The notes beneath the pieces were generated by a model. The model saw nothing but the letters and a program-made list of their open reading frames with translations, had not been told where the DNA came from and did not search any database. Made by a program: the position numbers and the translations under genes. From CAZSDU01 sp963662525 (GTDB lineage: Bacteria > Bacteroidota > Bacteroidia > Bacteroidales > FEN-979), in the NCBI GenBank assembly GCA_963662525.1, contig OY759717.1:1798001-1862000 (forward strand): a stretch of 64,000 bases of DNA, written 5' to 3'. Numbering within the stretch: position 1 is the first letter of the stretch; every line of letters begins with the position of its first letter. This document shows positions 1-10,359 of this stretch, piece after piece.

Positions 1-3000
1 GAAATAATTCAGTCCGAACCAGTCCAGCTGGTAATAATGTCGGTAGCTGTAATCGCCGGCTATCTGTTCCTGATAATAGGTGGTGGAAGCGCTTGTCTTG
101 AATGCATTGCTGGTTTCCCAGGAAGTAAGTGAAAAATAGCGGCGATAAATATCGAATGCCCAGGTGTTTTTCTGGAAAACATCCAGGGAGGCATCGTACA
201 TCCCGGCTAAAAATTCCGCCCTGACAGGTTTTTTACCAGGCCCGCTGATCCGGATTTTCCATTCTTCTTTTTGTCCGGGTTCCAGTTTGTTGCGGAAAGT
301 TTCAATGCTGATATCCAGTTTTTTGTCGGCGTAAGGAACATTGACCAGCTGGCTGTTCCGGAATGCCCGGTTGTATTTAATGCCGATGAAGTTAACGGAA
401 AAATTACCCTGGTACGATTCAAGAATGGGGACTTCAATAAGTTTCTGTTCCTGCCGGATGTTGATCCATTTCCTTGAAAACAGGCTATCATGAACCCGGA
501 TTTCAAATAGCACATCCAGGTCCTCTTCCGAGGAGCCAATCAGAAAACGGGCAGTTTCACCGGGTTTTCCGCTGGTTGTCAGGGGGGTGAACCAGCAGAT
601 GCCGGCGACAGGAATGTCTTTGGCTTCCGGGCTGAATATCGTTACATAGGTTTTCTTCTCCACCTCCTCTCCGAAAGGATCGCGTGATTTCAGGACGAGG
701 AGATAGGTCCCGGGTTCCCTGGCAGATATTTTATTATCCCTGAAGTTGAGAAGCGAATCTGTTTGGGTATCGATGGATTTTTCGAAAACCAGGGTTTTTT
801 CCCATTTTTCAGGATTATTGTCGTCCTCGTATATGTCGTTGGGATAGCGTGAATAAAACTCCTGCCGGCTCATTCTTTCCAGGTCGGGACGTTCCCACAT
901 CCGTGGCCTGAAAACATGCTCAGGCTGTTCCAGCCGATATAATTCAATGTTCACCCTGGCAGGGGTATGATGTCCGTTCAGGTTGGTCGTGGTGATGGTG
1001 AAAATACTGTCCTTTCCTGGATCGATATTTTCGGGAAGGTTGATGCCGATAAGCAGGGAGCGGTAGCCGGCGGAAACGGTTTCCGTTGAAGACTGGGTCT
1101 CCCCGTTGATGTCGGTGACATCGGCATCAACCTCATAGCGGAATACCGGCAGGTTCGCCTTATCCAAAGCCAGGTCGGGGGTGGCTGTAAAGGTAACGGA
1201 AAAGTTTCCGGCTTTATCGGTCGTGGTCAATCCACGGGTGATTTCCAGCTCGGGAGAAGAAGGCAAAGGGCAGTACCAGCCACGAATCCACCAGGGGAAG
1301 CTGGCGGTTCTCACCACCCGGTAACTGACCCTGGCTCCATCGACCGGATTTCCGGCGTAAGCATTTGCATTCCCTGTTATTGTAATGGATTCCCCGAGCT
1401 TAAAATTGCCTTCCAGGGGTTTGAACGTAACTTCGAATGTAGGTCTTTTATATTCTTCCACCCGGAACGATGTATAACCGGAACCATTGGTAATTGACAT
1501 TTGGCCAGGAAGGACAGCCCGGGGCGCCACAAATGAACCATTAAATGATCCGGATTCGCTGGTGGTGAATGTTTGCTCTGCAACCTTCTGGTTATTGGCA
1601 TCATTCAGGACCACGGTAACGGTTTGACCGGGTACGATTTTGTAATCTTCTCCCGTTTTTGATAAAAGGATTCCCTTGAAATAAATGGTCTGACCCGGCC
1701 GGTATATGGCACGATCCGTGAAGAAACGGGTGATGGGAGTGGTTACGATCCTGGGCGTGGAAACCGGGTACTGATAAAAGTTTTCCGTGTAAAATACGTC
1801 CTTTTCATGCCTGATCTTCAGGTAAAGGTTGGAATATCGGGTTCCGGATTCCACCGGCGGAATGGAAAATGCACCTTCTTCGTTGGAAGTAAAATCACCC
1901 AGTTTCTTGGATTCATATCGCCTGGCGTTATAGTTGTAGTTTTTCACCCAGGCTTCCGCTACTGCTTTTTCAAGCCGTTGGCCGTTTTCCCGTCCGGCGA
2001 GATAAAAGTCTATCCCGCCCAGCTCATTCCGTTGACTGATATAACTGATATGTGTTGACCAGAATACTATATGGGTAAACAGATTTTTCGTCGCCGGACC
2101 TGATTTGTCGGGAGTTCCAAGCAAAATATAAAATCCGGGGGATAATTCCGGAATGTTGATTTCCAGGCTGTGGGATTGATAATCGGTTTCTTCGGGAAGG
2201 GTAATTTCCCAGTTCATGACCAGGGGAAGTGGTTTCAGCCAGGCTAAAAATTGTTCACGGCTCATGCCGTTGGTATTTTCGGAAAAAACGTCCGGGTCCA
2301 CCTTCAGGATGCGGAAATAAAGTTGTTTAACATTTTTAAATTCAAGAAGGGCAAGGGAGGATTGTTCCGGCGACAGGGCATAAGGCAGGGTAAGCTGCAA
2401 AGCGGGTTGTTTGATCGCGTTGAGCAAAATTTTACAATTTTTAGCTCCATCCGAGCCCGGGAAACGGCTTATCGCATCCTCACATTGTTCGGCTGCCGAG
2501 CAGATATCCATGCGGTATTTCTCCGATTGCAATGGCCGGTACATTTGTCCCCGCTGGTTCAAAAAACTTGCCAGGGTATAACTGATATCTGTCGACCAGG
2601 CAGAAGCCTGGTAATATTTACCAAGTTGCCTTAAAGCCGAGATGTAAAGGCTGTCTTTGTCGGGGAGGGTTGAAGTTTCATGGATGAAATCCAGGCGTTT
2701 CAACTCCAGGTCGATCATAGCGCGGGGGTCTTTATCTTTGGCATGGAAAGCCTGCAGCTCATTAAAAATCCGCAGGGCATCATCGTTGGCCGTGGCAGAA
2801 TCGTTGGCAATATTCTTCTGAACCTGTCCGGACATAAAGAACTCCAGGGCCCGCCAGGCGAGGAAATCATAAAGGCTGGGGCGGAAAGGATAGTTATCCT
2901 GATCGTCAAGGATCACTTCATATCCAGTAATCGGTTTATTTTTCAGGAGTTCTGGATTTTCCAGGGAAAGGAAGTAAGTACTGAAGATGGCCCCCGAGAT

Positions 3001-3444
3001 CGTATTCAGGTCCCAGGTCGTGATGCTGTCGGGCTTGTTATCCGCTAGCTGTGTACGGTCGCGGAAACGATACTGGTTATTCTGATAGTATTTCCAGTAA
3101 ACTTCGGCCAGCACCGATTGAAGGATTTGTTTTGCAGGTTCCCGGGCTGTTTTTATTTCAGCCTGCAGGTCGCTGATGGTACCGATCAGAAAATCTTCCC
3201 GGAAATCAGAATTCAGGCGGATCTTGTACAAAATGGCCTTGATCAGTTCTGCCTCGTTATTGTCCTTTTTCGCCCGCTCATAGATCAGGTCCACTTTGGC
3301 CAGGGCCGATTTCGGCTGCCCGATTCCCGTCAGGGAGTCGACCTGTTTCCATAGCGCTGCCGGACGAAAAGTCTGGGCTGGTGTGAGGGCTTGGATGAAA
3401 AAGAATAAAATGATCGTCAGACAGACTTTTCCCTTGGTTTTCAT
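1..3444 (-). CDS. Alpha-2-macroglobulin family protein, 3' part missing at window edge
   Basis: The frame is open from an ATG at 3444 to the left edge (1148 codons), so the C-terminal part lies outside. The protein starts with a signal peptide (MKTKGKV, then a hydrophobic stretch ending near TPAQ). The clearest family mark is the MG2-domain motif FFTDRAIYRPGQTIYFKG at about residues 574-591, followed by further macroglobulin-like beta domains. Bacterial members are large periplasmic or surface protease traps, often about 1900 residues. The thioester region that decides whether it is a covalent trap is not in the window. It begins 15 bp after the leuS stop on the same strand, so the two are probably cotranscribed. 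Confidence 0.85.
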   Translation of the reverse strand, partial: MKTKGKVCLTIILFFFIQALTPAQTFRPAALWKQVDSLTGIGQPKSALAKVDLIYERAKKDNNEAELIKAILYKIRLNSDFREDFLIGTISDLQAEIKTAREPAKQILQSVLAEVYWKYYQNNQYRFRDRTQLADNKPDSITTWDLNTISGAIFSTYFLSLENPELLKNKPITGYEVILDDQDNYPFRPSLYDFLAWRALEFFMSGQVQKNIANDSATANDDALRIFNELQAFHAKDKDPRAMIDLELKRLDFIHETSTLPDKDSLYISALRQLGKYYQASAWSTDISYTLASFLNQRGQMYRPLQSEKYRMDICSAAEQCEDAISRFPGSDGAKNCKILLNAIKQPALQLTLPYALSPEQSSLALLEFKNVKQLYFRILKVDPDVFSENTNGMSREQFLAWLKPLPLVMNWEITLPEETDYQSHSLEINIPELSPGFYILLGTPDKSGPATKNLFTHIVFWSTHISYISQRNELGGIDFYLAGRENGQRLEKAVAEAWVKNYNYNARRYESKKLGDFTSNEEGAFSIPPVESGTRYSNLYLKIRHEKDVFYTENFYQYPVSTPRIVTTPITRFFTDRAIYRPGQTIYFKGILLSKTGEDYKIVPGQTVTVVLNDANNQKVAEQTFTTSESGSFNGSFVAPRAVLPGQMSITNGSGYTSFRVEEYKRPTFEVTFKPLEGNFKLGESITITGNANAYAGNPVDGARVSYRVVRTASFPWWIRGWYCPLPSSPELEITRGLTTTDKAGNFSVTFTATPDLALDKANLPVFRYEVDADVTDINGETQSSTETVSAGYRSLLIGINLPENIDPGKDSIFTITTTNLNGHHTPARVNIELYRLEQPEHVFRPRMWERPDLERMSRQEFYSRYPNDIYEDDNNPEKWEKTLVFEKSIDTQTDSLLNFRDNKISAREPGTYLLVLKSRDPFGEEVEKKTYVTIFSPEAKDIPVAGICWFTPLTTSGKPGETARFLIGSSEEDLDVLFEIRVHDSLFSRKWINIRQEQKLIEVPILESYQGNFSVNFIGIKYNRAFRNSQLVNVPYADKKLDISIETFRNKLEPGQKEEWKIRISGPGKKPVRAEFLAGMYDASLDVFQKNTWAFDIYRRYFSLTSWETSNAFKTSASTTYYQEQIAGDYSYRHYYQLDWFGLNYF

Positions 3445-3459
3445 GGTCAGACTTGTTGG

Positions 3460-6303
3460 TTAAACTACGATATTAATGATTTTCCGGGGAACGACAATGA
3501 TCTTCTTCGGTGGCTTTCCCTGCAGCCATTTTTCGGATTCTTTGGCGCCCAGCGCTGCTTTTTCAATTTCAGCCACCGGCATATCGGCCGGAAGGTCGAG
3601 TTTGAAGCGTGTTTTCCCGTTAAATGAAACAGGATATTCAAAGGTGTTTTCCACCAGGTATTCCGGCTTGAATTCCGGGAAGCGGGTAAAAGACACACTT
3701 TCGGTGTTCCCAAGCTGATGCCAGAGTTCTTCGGCAATATGCGGCGCATAAGGGGAAATGAGTACGACCAGATCGCTGAGAATTTCTTTGTTGCTGCACT
3801 TCAGGTCGGTGAGTTCATTCACGCAGATCATGAAATTGCTGACGGCGGTATTAAGTGAAAGCCGCTCAATGTCGTCCTGGATCTTTTTAATGGTTTTATG
3901 AAGCGTCCTTAGCTCAGCTGCTGACGGAGCATCGGATGATACCCTGAAATTATTCTGCTCGTCATGATATAAACGCCAGAATTTACGGATAAAGCGGAAC
4001 ACGCCTTCGATGCCGTTGGTATCCCAGGGTTTCGATTGTTCCAGGGGCCCCAGGAACATTTCATACAGCCGGAAGGTATCAGCCCCGTATTTGGCGATCA
4101 GTTCATCGGGATTGACGACATTATATTTCGACTTCGACATTTTTTCCACCTCGGGTTTTAATGAAACTGAACCTGGTGAAAAAAGATGTTTGTGTTTTTC
4201 AACCAACTCCGGCAGGTTTTCCGCTGTAACCGGACAACGCAGCACGTCTCCGGTCGTGGCGATCTTTAGATAAGCCAGATTGATATATTGTTCCTGGCAT
4301 TTTAAAAGAACTTCCTTTGTCAGCACCCCATGCTGAACAAATTCGATGGGAATATTGATCCAAAGGTTGGGGAAGAGGGATTCCAGTGCGTCGAAATCAG
4401 CGGGAAGGATATAACCCACAGGCTTTTCCTGATCGCCAAATACAATTACCCTAGCTTTCTGGCTAACGCCCTGTATCATACCCTGGTTGACCAGCTTTTT
4501 ATAAGGTTCTTCTTTCACGGAAAGGCCGAGGTCGAAGAGGAATTTGTTCCAGAACCGGGAATAGATCAGGTGGCCGGTGGCATGCTCGGCGCCGCCGATA
4601 TACAGATCCACATCCTGCCAGTAGTTGACTGCTTCGCTGGAAAAATATTCCTTTTCATTGCGGGGGTCCATATACCGCAGGTAATAACCACTGGATCCGG
4701 CGAAACCCGGCATGGTGCTCGTTTCTAGCGGATAGCCGGCGGATGTCGTCCAGTTTTTTGCCCTGGCCAGGGGAGGCTCACCGCTTTCGGTGGGAAGATA
4801 AGCATCCACTTCGGGAAGGAGCAGGGGAAGTTCGCTTTCCTCCAGGGTACAGGCAATGCCGTCTTTGAAATAAACGGGGAATGGTTCTCCCCAGTAGCGC
4901 TGACGGCTGAAGATGGCATCGCGGAGGCGGAAATTCACCCTGCCTTTTCCGATGCCCGTTTCTTCCATTCGTTTAATTACGGCGCTGATGGCTTGTTTTA
5001 CCTGCATGCCGTTGATGAAACCTGAATTTACCAGGATTCCGTCTTTGGCATCGTAAGAACTTTCGGAAATATCTCCTCCGGAAACCACTTCCACGATGGG
5101 CAATCCAAAATGCCGGGCGAAATCATAATCCCTGCTATCGTGGGCCGGAACCGCCATAATGGCTCCGGTTCCGTATCCGGAAAGGACATAATCGGCAACC
5201 CATACCGGAACAGGCTTTTCTGTCAGGGGGTTGATGCAGAAGGCACCGGTAAATACTCCACTTACTTTTTTCACTTCGGTCATGCGTTCGCGTTCGGAAC
5301 GGTTCATGGTCTCATGCAAATACCGGGCCACATCTTCCTGGCGATCGGGGGTAGTGATCTGGCTGAGCAGTTCGTGTTCCGGAGCCAGAACCATGAAGGT
5401 GGCTCCAAAAATCGTATCGGGACGGGTAGTGAAAATATTCAGGCTGAGATCGGTTCCCCGGATGGGAAACAGCACTTCGGCCCCCTCCGAACGCCCGATC
5501 CAGTTGCGTTGCATTTCCTTCAGGGAATCGGGGAAGTCGATCTGGTCGAGACCATCGAGCAGGCGCTGGGCATAAGCCGTGATCCTCAGGAACCATTGGC
5601 GCATCAGCTTGCGTTCCACGGGATGACCGCCGCGTATCGAAAATCCATTGCTGACTTCGTCGTTGGCCAGCACCGTCCCCAATTCCGGGCACCAGTTCAC
5701 CATGGCTTCCGAAAGGTATGCCAGGCGGTAATTCATCAGGATATCCTGCTGTTGTTTTTCGGAAAATGAATTCCATGCTTCAGCCGTAAAATCAGGTCCT
5801 CCGTGGATTTTGAATTTTTCTGTTAACCCGGAAATCGCTTCAGCCGTATTGGTTTCAGGATTATACCAGTGATGAAAAAGCTGGATGAACGTCCATTGGG
5901 TCCATTTGTAATATTCCGGGTCACTGGTTTTTACTTCCCGGTCCCAGTCGTAGGAAAACCCGATTTTATCCATCTGTTCCCGGTAACGGGCTACATTTTT
6001 TCCGGTAGTGATGGCCGGGTGGGTACCGGTTTGAATGGCATACTGTTCGGCTGGCAGTCCGTAGGCATCGTATCCCATGGGATGCAGCACGTTAAAACCC
6101 TTCAGCCGTTGATAGCGGGAAAAGATATCAGAAGCGATATATCCCAGGGGATGCCCCACATGAAGTCCGGCGCCGGAAGGATAGGGAAACATATCGAGTA
6201 CATAATATTTTGGCAGGGAAGAATCCGTGGTTGTTTTAAAAGTTTTCCGGTCAAGCCAGAATTGCTGCCATTTTTTCTCTATTTCAGTAAAGTTGTAATC
6301 CAT
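3460..6303 (-). CDS. leuS: Leucyl-tRNA synthetase
   Basis: Class I synthetase of 947 residues that charges tRNA-Leu in the cytoplasm. The HIGH-type motif is HVGH at residues 48-51 within YPSGAGLHVGHPLGY, and KMSKS lies at about residues 721-725. The editing (CP1) insertion between them contains the expected TTRPDTIFG and GYGTGAIMAVPAHD signatures. The length is normal for the Bacteroidota type. The start MDYNFTEIEKKWQQFW matches the usual N-terminus. A TACCTTTG promoter box lies 24 bp upstream of the start codon. The next gene downstream (macroglobulin-like) follows after 15 bp. Confidence 0.98.
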   Translation of the reverse strand: MDYNFTEIEKKWQQFWLDRKTFKTTTDSSLPKYYVLDMFPYPSGAGLHVGHPLGYIASDIFSRYQRLKGFNVLHPMGYDAYGLPAEQYAIQTGTHPAITTGKNVARYREQMDKIGFSYDWDREVKTSDPEYYKWTQWTFIQLFHHWYNPETNTAEAISGLTEKFKIHGGPDFTAEAWNSFSEKQQQDILMNYRLAYLSEAMVNWCPELGTVLANDEVSNGFSIRGGHPVERKLMRQWFLRITAYAQRLLDGLDQIDFPDSLKEMQRNWIGRSEGAEVLFPIRGTDLSLNIFTTRPDTIFGATFMVLAPEHELLSQITTPDRQEDVARYLHETMNRSERERMTEVKKVSGVFTGAFCINPLTEKPVPVWVADYVLSGYGTGAIMAVPAHDSRDYDFARHFGLPIVEVVSGGDISESSYDAKDGILVNSGFINGMQVKQAISAVIKRMEETGIGKGRVNFRLRDAIFSRQRYWGEPFPVYFKDGIACTLEESELPLLLPEVDAYLPTESGEPPLARAKNWTTSAGYPLETSTMPGFAGSSGYYLRYMDPRNEKEYFSSEAVNYWQDVDLYIGGAEHATGHLIYSRFWNKFLFDLGLSVKEEPYKKLVNQGMIQGVSQKARVIVFGDQEKPVGYILPADFDALESLFPNLWINIPIEFVQHGVLTKEVLLKCQEQYINLAYLKIATTGDVLRCPVTAENLPELVEKHKHLFSPGSVSLKPEVEKMSKSKYNVVNPDELIAKYGADTFRLYEMFLGPLEQSKPWDTNGIEGVFRFIRKFWRLYHDEQNNFRVSSDAPSAAELRTLHKTIKKIQDDIERLSLNTAVSNFMICVNELTDLKCSNKEILSDLVVLISPYAPHIAEELWHQLGNTESVSFTRFPEFKPEYLVENTFEYPVSFNGKTRFKLDLPADMPVAEIEKAALGAKESEKWLQGKPPKKIIVVPRKIINIVV

Positions 6304-6326
6304 TTGTATGAGCTTAAAAAGTGGTG

Positions 6327-6334
6327 CAAAGGTA
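6327..6334 (-). promoter_or_regulatory. Promoter -7 box of leuS
   Basis: TACCTTTG on the minus strand fits the Bacteroidota -7 consensus TAnnTTTG and sits just upstream of leuS. No clear -33 TTG is seen at the usual spacing, so the call rests on the -7 box and position only. Confidence 0.55.
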
Positions 6335-6363
6335 GGAAAATAGCCTGATAATTAAGAAAAGCC

Positions 6364-6371
6364 TATCTTTG
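6364..6371 (+). promoter_or_regulatory. Promoter -7 box of the AsmA-like gene
   Basis: TATCTTTG on the plus strand matches TAnnTTTG and lies 25 bp before the ATG at 6397. It stands back to back with the leuS box about 30 bp away, giving a divergent promoter pair in a short intergenic gap. Confidence 0.5.
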
Positions 6372-6396
6372 GGAAGCCTAACGATTTCCTTGTTTC

Positions 6397-9300
6397 ATGA
6401 CTGAACCTGAACAGACCGATATCCCCAAAAAACGATCGCATTGGTTCCGGAATACCTTCTTCATCTTCGCGGGACTCCTGATCCTCTTCTTCTGGGGCAT
6501 CTTCTTTGGATTTAATTACTTCGGCGATAAGCTCTTGCGTAAGTATTTGCAGGAAAAAATTTTCATCGCCAGTCACGGCCTTTATACCATTGATTTCAGC
6601 AGCATGCACCTGAACATCCTGAACGGGAAGATCAGTCTTCAGGATTTTGAGCTCACGCCCGATACCTTGCTTTATGAGCAGCTTAAAGCTCAGGGAAGGA
6701 TTAAGACCAGCCTTTACCGGATTTCTTTTTCATCACTCAGTGTCGATCGTCTTCACCTGCTTTTAGCTTACCGGCAACGAAGGCTGATCGCCAGGGAGTT
6801 GAAGCTGATGGAGCCGAAAATACTGATCATGGGATATCCCGACACGACGAAAGTCAAAAGGAACCGCTTCAACCTGATTTATGAGGATATCTATCCATTG
6901 GTCAGACAGGTGTTCAATGATTTTCATATTGATTCCATCAGGGTGGAACACGGGTTCATGCTTTCAAATGAGTCGGGGAATCCTGGCCGGATCAGCCGTG
7001 GCGAATATGAATTTTCGGCCTACCTTCGCGATGTCAGCATCAATCCTTTCAGCTATTATAATAAAGACAGGGTTTTTTATTCTACCGACCTTGATCTGGT
7101 CATTCATAATTTTGAATATTCCCTGGCCGACAGTCTTTATTTTATTCGTGCCGAAGAAGTCGGATTTTCCCTGACCCGTTCAAAATTGTACGGGAAAAAC
7201 CTGTCGCTGAAACCCAATTTCCTGAAAAAGCATATTCACCAGGTTCACCCGGGCGACTTTTTCCAGCTCAGCCTTCCTTCTTTTTCCATCGAAGGAATCA
7301 ATCTTTACCAGGTGCTCACCGATCGTAAAGTTCATGTAGAAAAAGTAGCGCTGGAGAAATTTTCACTGCAGGTATTCCGGAACCTGCAAACCGCCGGGAA
7401 CCCAAAATTCAATAAAACAAGAAAGAAAAAGCTGCAAGTTGCCGACCTTTTTACCATTATCTCCGGCGAACTGAAATCCGTGGCCATCGATTCATTTCTA
7501 CTCCGAAGAGCCTCTTTCGATTATTTTAATCAGCTCACCAACCCGGATCCGGAGTTGAGCATTGCCGAGGTAAGCTTAGGGTTGTCGCATTTTTACCTTG
7601 ATTCGCTTGCTTTCCGGAACAAGGAAAAGATCTATTATTCAGAAGACATTGAACTCGAACTGAACAATTTTTCACTGACCCTGAAGGATGAAATTCACCG
7701 GCTTAACGCCGGCAAGATCCTGATTTCAACCCAACGTAAGCAGATTGAGATCCGGGATGCCATTCTTTCGCCCGATCAAACGAAAAATCAATTGCTTGGG
7801 ATGGGTAAAAAAAACACGATTTCGTTTTTTCTTCCCGGTATGATCTTTTCCGACATTAAATTGAAGAAATTATTCAATTACCGTGTTTTTGATTTCAACC
7901 GTCTGGAGATCACAGAACCAGACCTGAAATTCATACAGTTTAATAAATCAAAGAAGAAAGACCCCAGGTTTAAAAACCCCAAAGATTTTTTTGAAGAGGA
8001 CAATGAGGAGGTGGTTTACGATCTGATAAAAAAATACATTTTCCTGGTCAGGGGCAATGAGATCAGCATTGATCGCGGTTATTTCGAGTTAGCCCATAAT
8101 TACGAGGGGACGGATAAAAAAATAATCTCGGCCTCATTTGATCTGCTGATGCAGGAATTGTTAATCGATTCGGCCCATGGCATGAACCAGCAGGGATATT
8201 TTTACAGCCGCGATTTCGACCTCGATGTTCAAAGCCTGAAATACCAGTCGCCCGACAGTCTCGACCACTTCCAGGCTGAACGTATCCATATTATCACACG
8301 CGACTCCCTGATTGAAGCCCTGAACCTGCAGTTCCTCCAAACGGCAAATCCGGTAGCCATGGATATGCCACGGGAAAAAATCCAGGCCCTTTCCATCGAC
8401 TTTTCCCTGAAAAAACTACAGCTGACCGGGCTTAACCACAAAAAACTCTTCCTCGAAAAAATACTGAAAGCCAACAATATATTGCTTTCCAGGCCCAATC
8501 TGATCGTGAAAACCGAAAAGACCAACCCGGCGCTTCAGGCATTTACAGGGCCTTTACCCGAAAACCCGGGCAGCCAGATCCGCACTTTCGAGGTAGCCAG
8601 TCTGAATGTCAGACAAGGGTCTTTTTCATACGATGGGTATGAAGATAAAAAGGCCAGCTATTTTTCGCTGAAAGATATTGATTTCAGGGTGCAGGGCGCC
8701 ATGGTGCACCTCCCATCGAAAGGAAGACATGATGGTGTGATCCGGTTTGATTCCCTCACCCTTTCCGTTTTCCCGTTTCATGCCGTGGTGGCCGACAGCA
8801 GCTATGCCCTGGAGTGTAAAAGTCTGAAAATACATTCCTATCCGGTAAATATCAGCGTTGAGGGATTGCGGCTTACGCCCCTGGAAACATTCAGCCGCTC
8901 CTCTCCTGCAGGCATGCAGCTTACAGCCAACATTCCGCTGCTGACCCTCTCCGGGTTTTATTTCGATAAGGCCATTTTTGAAAAGAAATGGATACTCGAT
9001 AAAATCGAACTCCGGGATCCTTCTGTTTTTGTGGAGTTAAAAGCGAAAAAGAGATCTTCCGCCGGGCTTCACCTTCCGCTCCTGATGAAAGATCTCAGCA
9101 TTTCCTCCATCCTGCTATCCAATGCCACGCTTGGAATCAGCATTCATAAAAGCGACAGCACGGCAACTTATCGCCTGAAGGGGATCCATGCAAGGATGAA
9201 GAACTTCATCGTTGATTCTCTTACCCAGGCCCATCCCGAGAGGGCTCCGCTGTTCAACGCCGAGGACATTGCTTTTTCGGCCAGGGGATACACCTGGCTG

Positions 9301-10329
9301 TCGCCCGACAGTATGTATACCTTCACCCTGGGTGGTTTCGGATTTTCAACCCGGCAGAAAAAAGCCTGGGCCGATACCCTGACCATGATACCCCGGTTTT
9401 CGAAGGCAGAATTTTCGAAAAAACTGATTTACCAGACCGACCGCCTGGAGATAAAAATCCCCAGAATTGAACTGGAGCAGATTGACTATCCCCGGCTGCT
9501 GAACGACAGCATGCTGCACGCCGGATTGTTGCGTATTCCGGGGTTTTCAATCGAAGACTACCGGGATAAAAGGGTTCCCTTTCCTGTCTGGCAAAGACCG
9601 CCAATGCCCACCGATGCTATAAGGAAAATAAAATTCCCGTTTGTCGTCGACACCGTTTTGGCATCCGGTGGATTTGCTGCCTATGAAGAACAAACGGGAG
9701 CCGAACCCGGACGGCTGTTTTTCGACAACCTTTCGTTCACCCTGACGAACCTCACGAACCGGCCCGTGGAGCGTACTGTCATGGAGGTGCACGCCAACTC
9801 CCGGTTGATGGGCAAAGCCCCGGTGGATGCCCGTTACCATTTTCTGCTTGACCACCCCCGCGATTCATTCACGTTTCAGGCAAACATGGGACTGCTGGAT
9901 CTCCGGGAACTCAATCCCATACTTTCGAAACTGATGCCGGTAAGCATCAGAAGCGGAACCGTCGAGAAGACGGAAGTAAAATATTTCAGGGCGAACGACA
10001 GCTTGTCGAGGGGAATTCTGAACCTGTATTTCCGGAATCTGGATATTCGCCTCGATCCGACGCGGGAAGATTTTTTACATAAGGCAGAGAAGACCCTGGA
10101 AACGTTTCTGGCGAATCTGATCGTGAGCGACAATAACCCGGATGAGGAAGGAAAGTTCCGGCAGGGGGTCATCTGTTTTGACAGGGACAAGAGCAAGGGC
10201 TTTTTTAATTTCATCTGGAAAAGCACCCTCAGTGGCATAAAATCCAGTGCGGGATTCAATACGAAATTACAGCGGGAGATCCTGCGATCTGAAAAAAAAC
10301 AGAAAAGGGAAAAATCCCACGGGAAGTAA
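6397..10329 (+). CDS. Large AsmA/DUF748-like membrane-anchored protein
   Basis: Protein of 1310 residues with a short basic cytoplasmic N-terminus and one membrane segment at about residues 20-42 (FFIFAGLLILFFWGIFFGF). A very long extracytoplasmic part follows, rich in repeated beta-type segments. The stretch just after the membrane anchor (IDFSSMHLNILNGKISLQDF) resembles the start of AsmA/TamB-like and DUF748 proteins, which form elongated grooves in the periplasm and are linked to outer-membrane lipid transport or assembly. That role is inferred from architecture, not from a catalytic motif. ftsX follows 30 bp downstream on the same strand. Confidence 0.6.
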   Translation: MTEPEQTDIPKKRSHWFRNTFFIFAGLLILFFWGIFFGFNYFGDKLLRKYLQEKIFIASHGLYTIDFSSMHLNILNGKISLQDFELTPDTLLYEQLKAQGRIKTSLYRISFSSLSVDRLHLLLAYRQRRLIARELKLMEPKILIMGYPDTTKVKRNRFNLIYEDIYPLVRQVFNDFHIDSIRVEHGFMLSNESGNPGRISRGEYEFSAYLRDVSINPFSYYNKDRVFYSTDLDLVIHNFEYSLADSLYFIRAEEVGFSLTRSKLYGKNLSLKPNFLKKHIHQVHPGDFFQLSLPSFSIEGINLYQVLTDRKVHVEKVALEKFSLQVFRNLQTAGNPKFNKTRKKKLQVADLFTIISGELKSVAIDSFLLRRASFDYFNQLTNPDPELSIAEVSLGLSHFYLDSLAFRNKEKIYYSEDIELELNNFSLTLKDEIHRLNAGKILISTQRKQIEIRDAILSPDQTKNQLLGMGKKNTISFFLPGMIFSDIKLKKLFNYRVFDFNRLEITEPDLKFIQFNKSKKKDPRFKNPKDFFEEDNEEVVYDLIKKYIFLVRGNEISIDRGYFELAHNYEGTDKKIISASFDLLMQELLIDSAHGMNQQGYFYSRDFDLDVQSLKYQSPDSLDHFQAERIHIITRDSLIEALNLQFLQTANPVAMDMPREKIQALSIDFSLKKLQLTGLNHKKLFLEKILKANNILLSRPNLIVKTEKTNPALQAFTGPLPENPGSQIRTFEVASLNVRQGSFSYDGYEDKKASYFSLKDIDFRVQGAMVHLPSKGRHDGVIRFDSLTLSVFPFHAVVADSSYALECKSLKIHSYPVNISVEGLRLTPLETFSRSSPAGMQLTANIPLLTLSGFYFDKAIFEKKWILDKIELRDPSVFVELKAKKRSSAGLHLPLLMKDLSISSILLSNATLGISIHKSDSTATYRLKGIHARMKNFIVDSLTQAHPERAPLFNAEDIAFSARGYTWLSPDSMYTFTLGGFGFSTRQKKAWADTLTMIPRFSKAEFSKKLIYQTDRLEIKIPRIELEQIDYPRLLNDSMLHAGLLRIPGFSIEDYRDKRVPFPVWQRPPMPTDAIRKIKFPFVVDTVLASGGFAAYEEQTGAEPGRLFFDNLSFTLTNLTNRPVERTVMEVHANSRLMGKAPVDARYHFLLDHPRDSFTFQANMGLLDLRELNPILSKLMPVSIRSGTVEKTEVKYFRANDSLSRGILNLYFRNLDIRLDPTREDFLHKAEKTLETFLANLIVSDNNPDEEGKFRQGVICFDRDKSKGFFNFIWKSTLSGIKSSAGFNTKLQREILRSEKKQKREKSHGK

Positions 10330-10359
10330 ATTTTATGTAATTTTATCCCGTATTTTTGA

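Noticed and set aside
5110..5769. 219-codon plus-strand open frame, and a 154-codon minus frame at 5312-5776
   Set aside because: Both lie inside leuS in other frames, have no recognisable motifs and are antisense or out-of-frame shadows.
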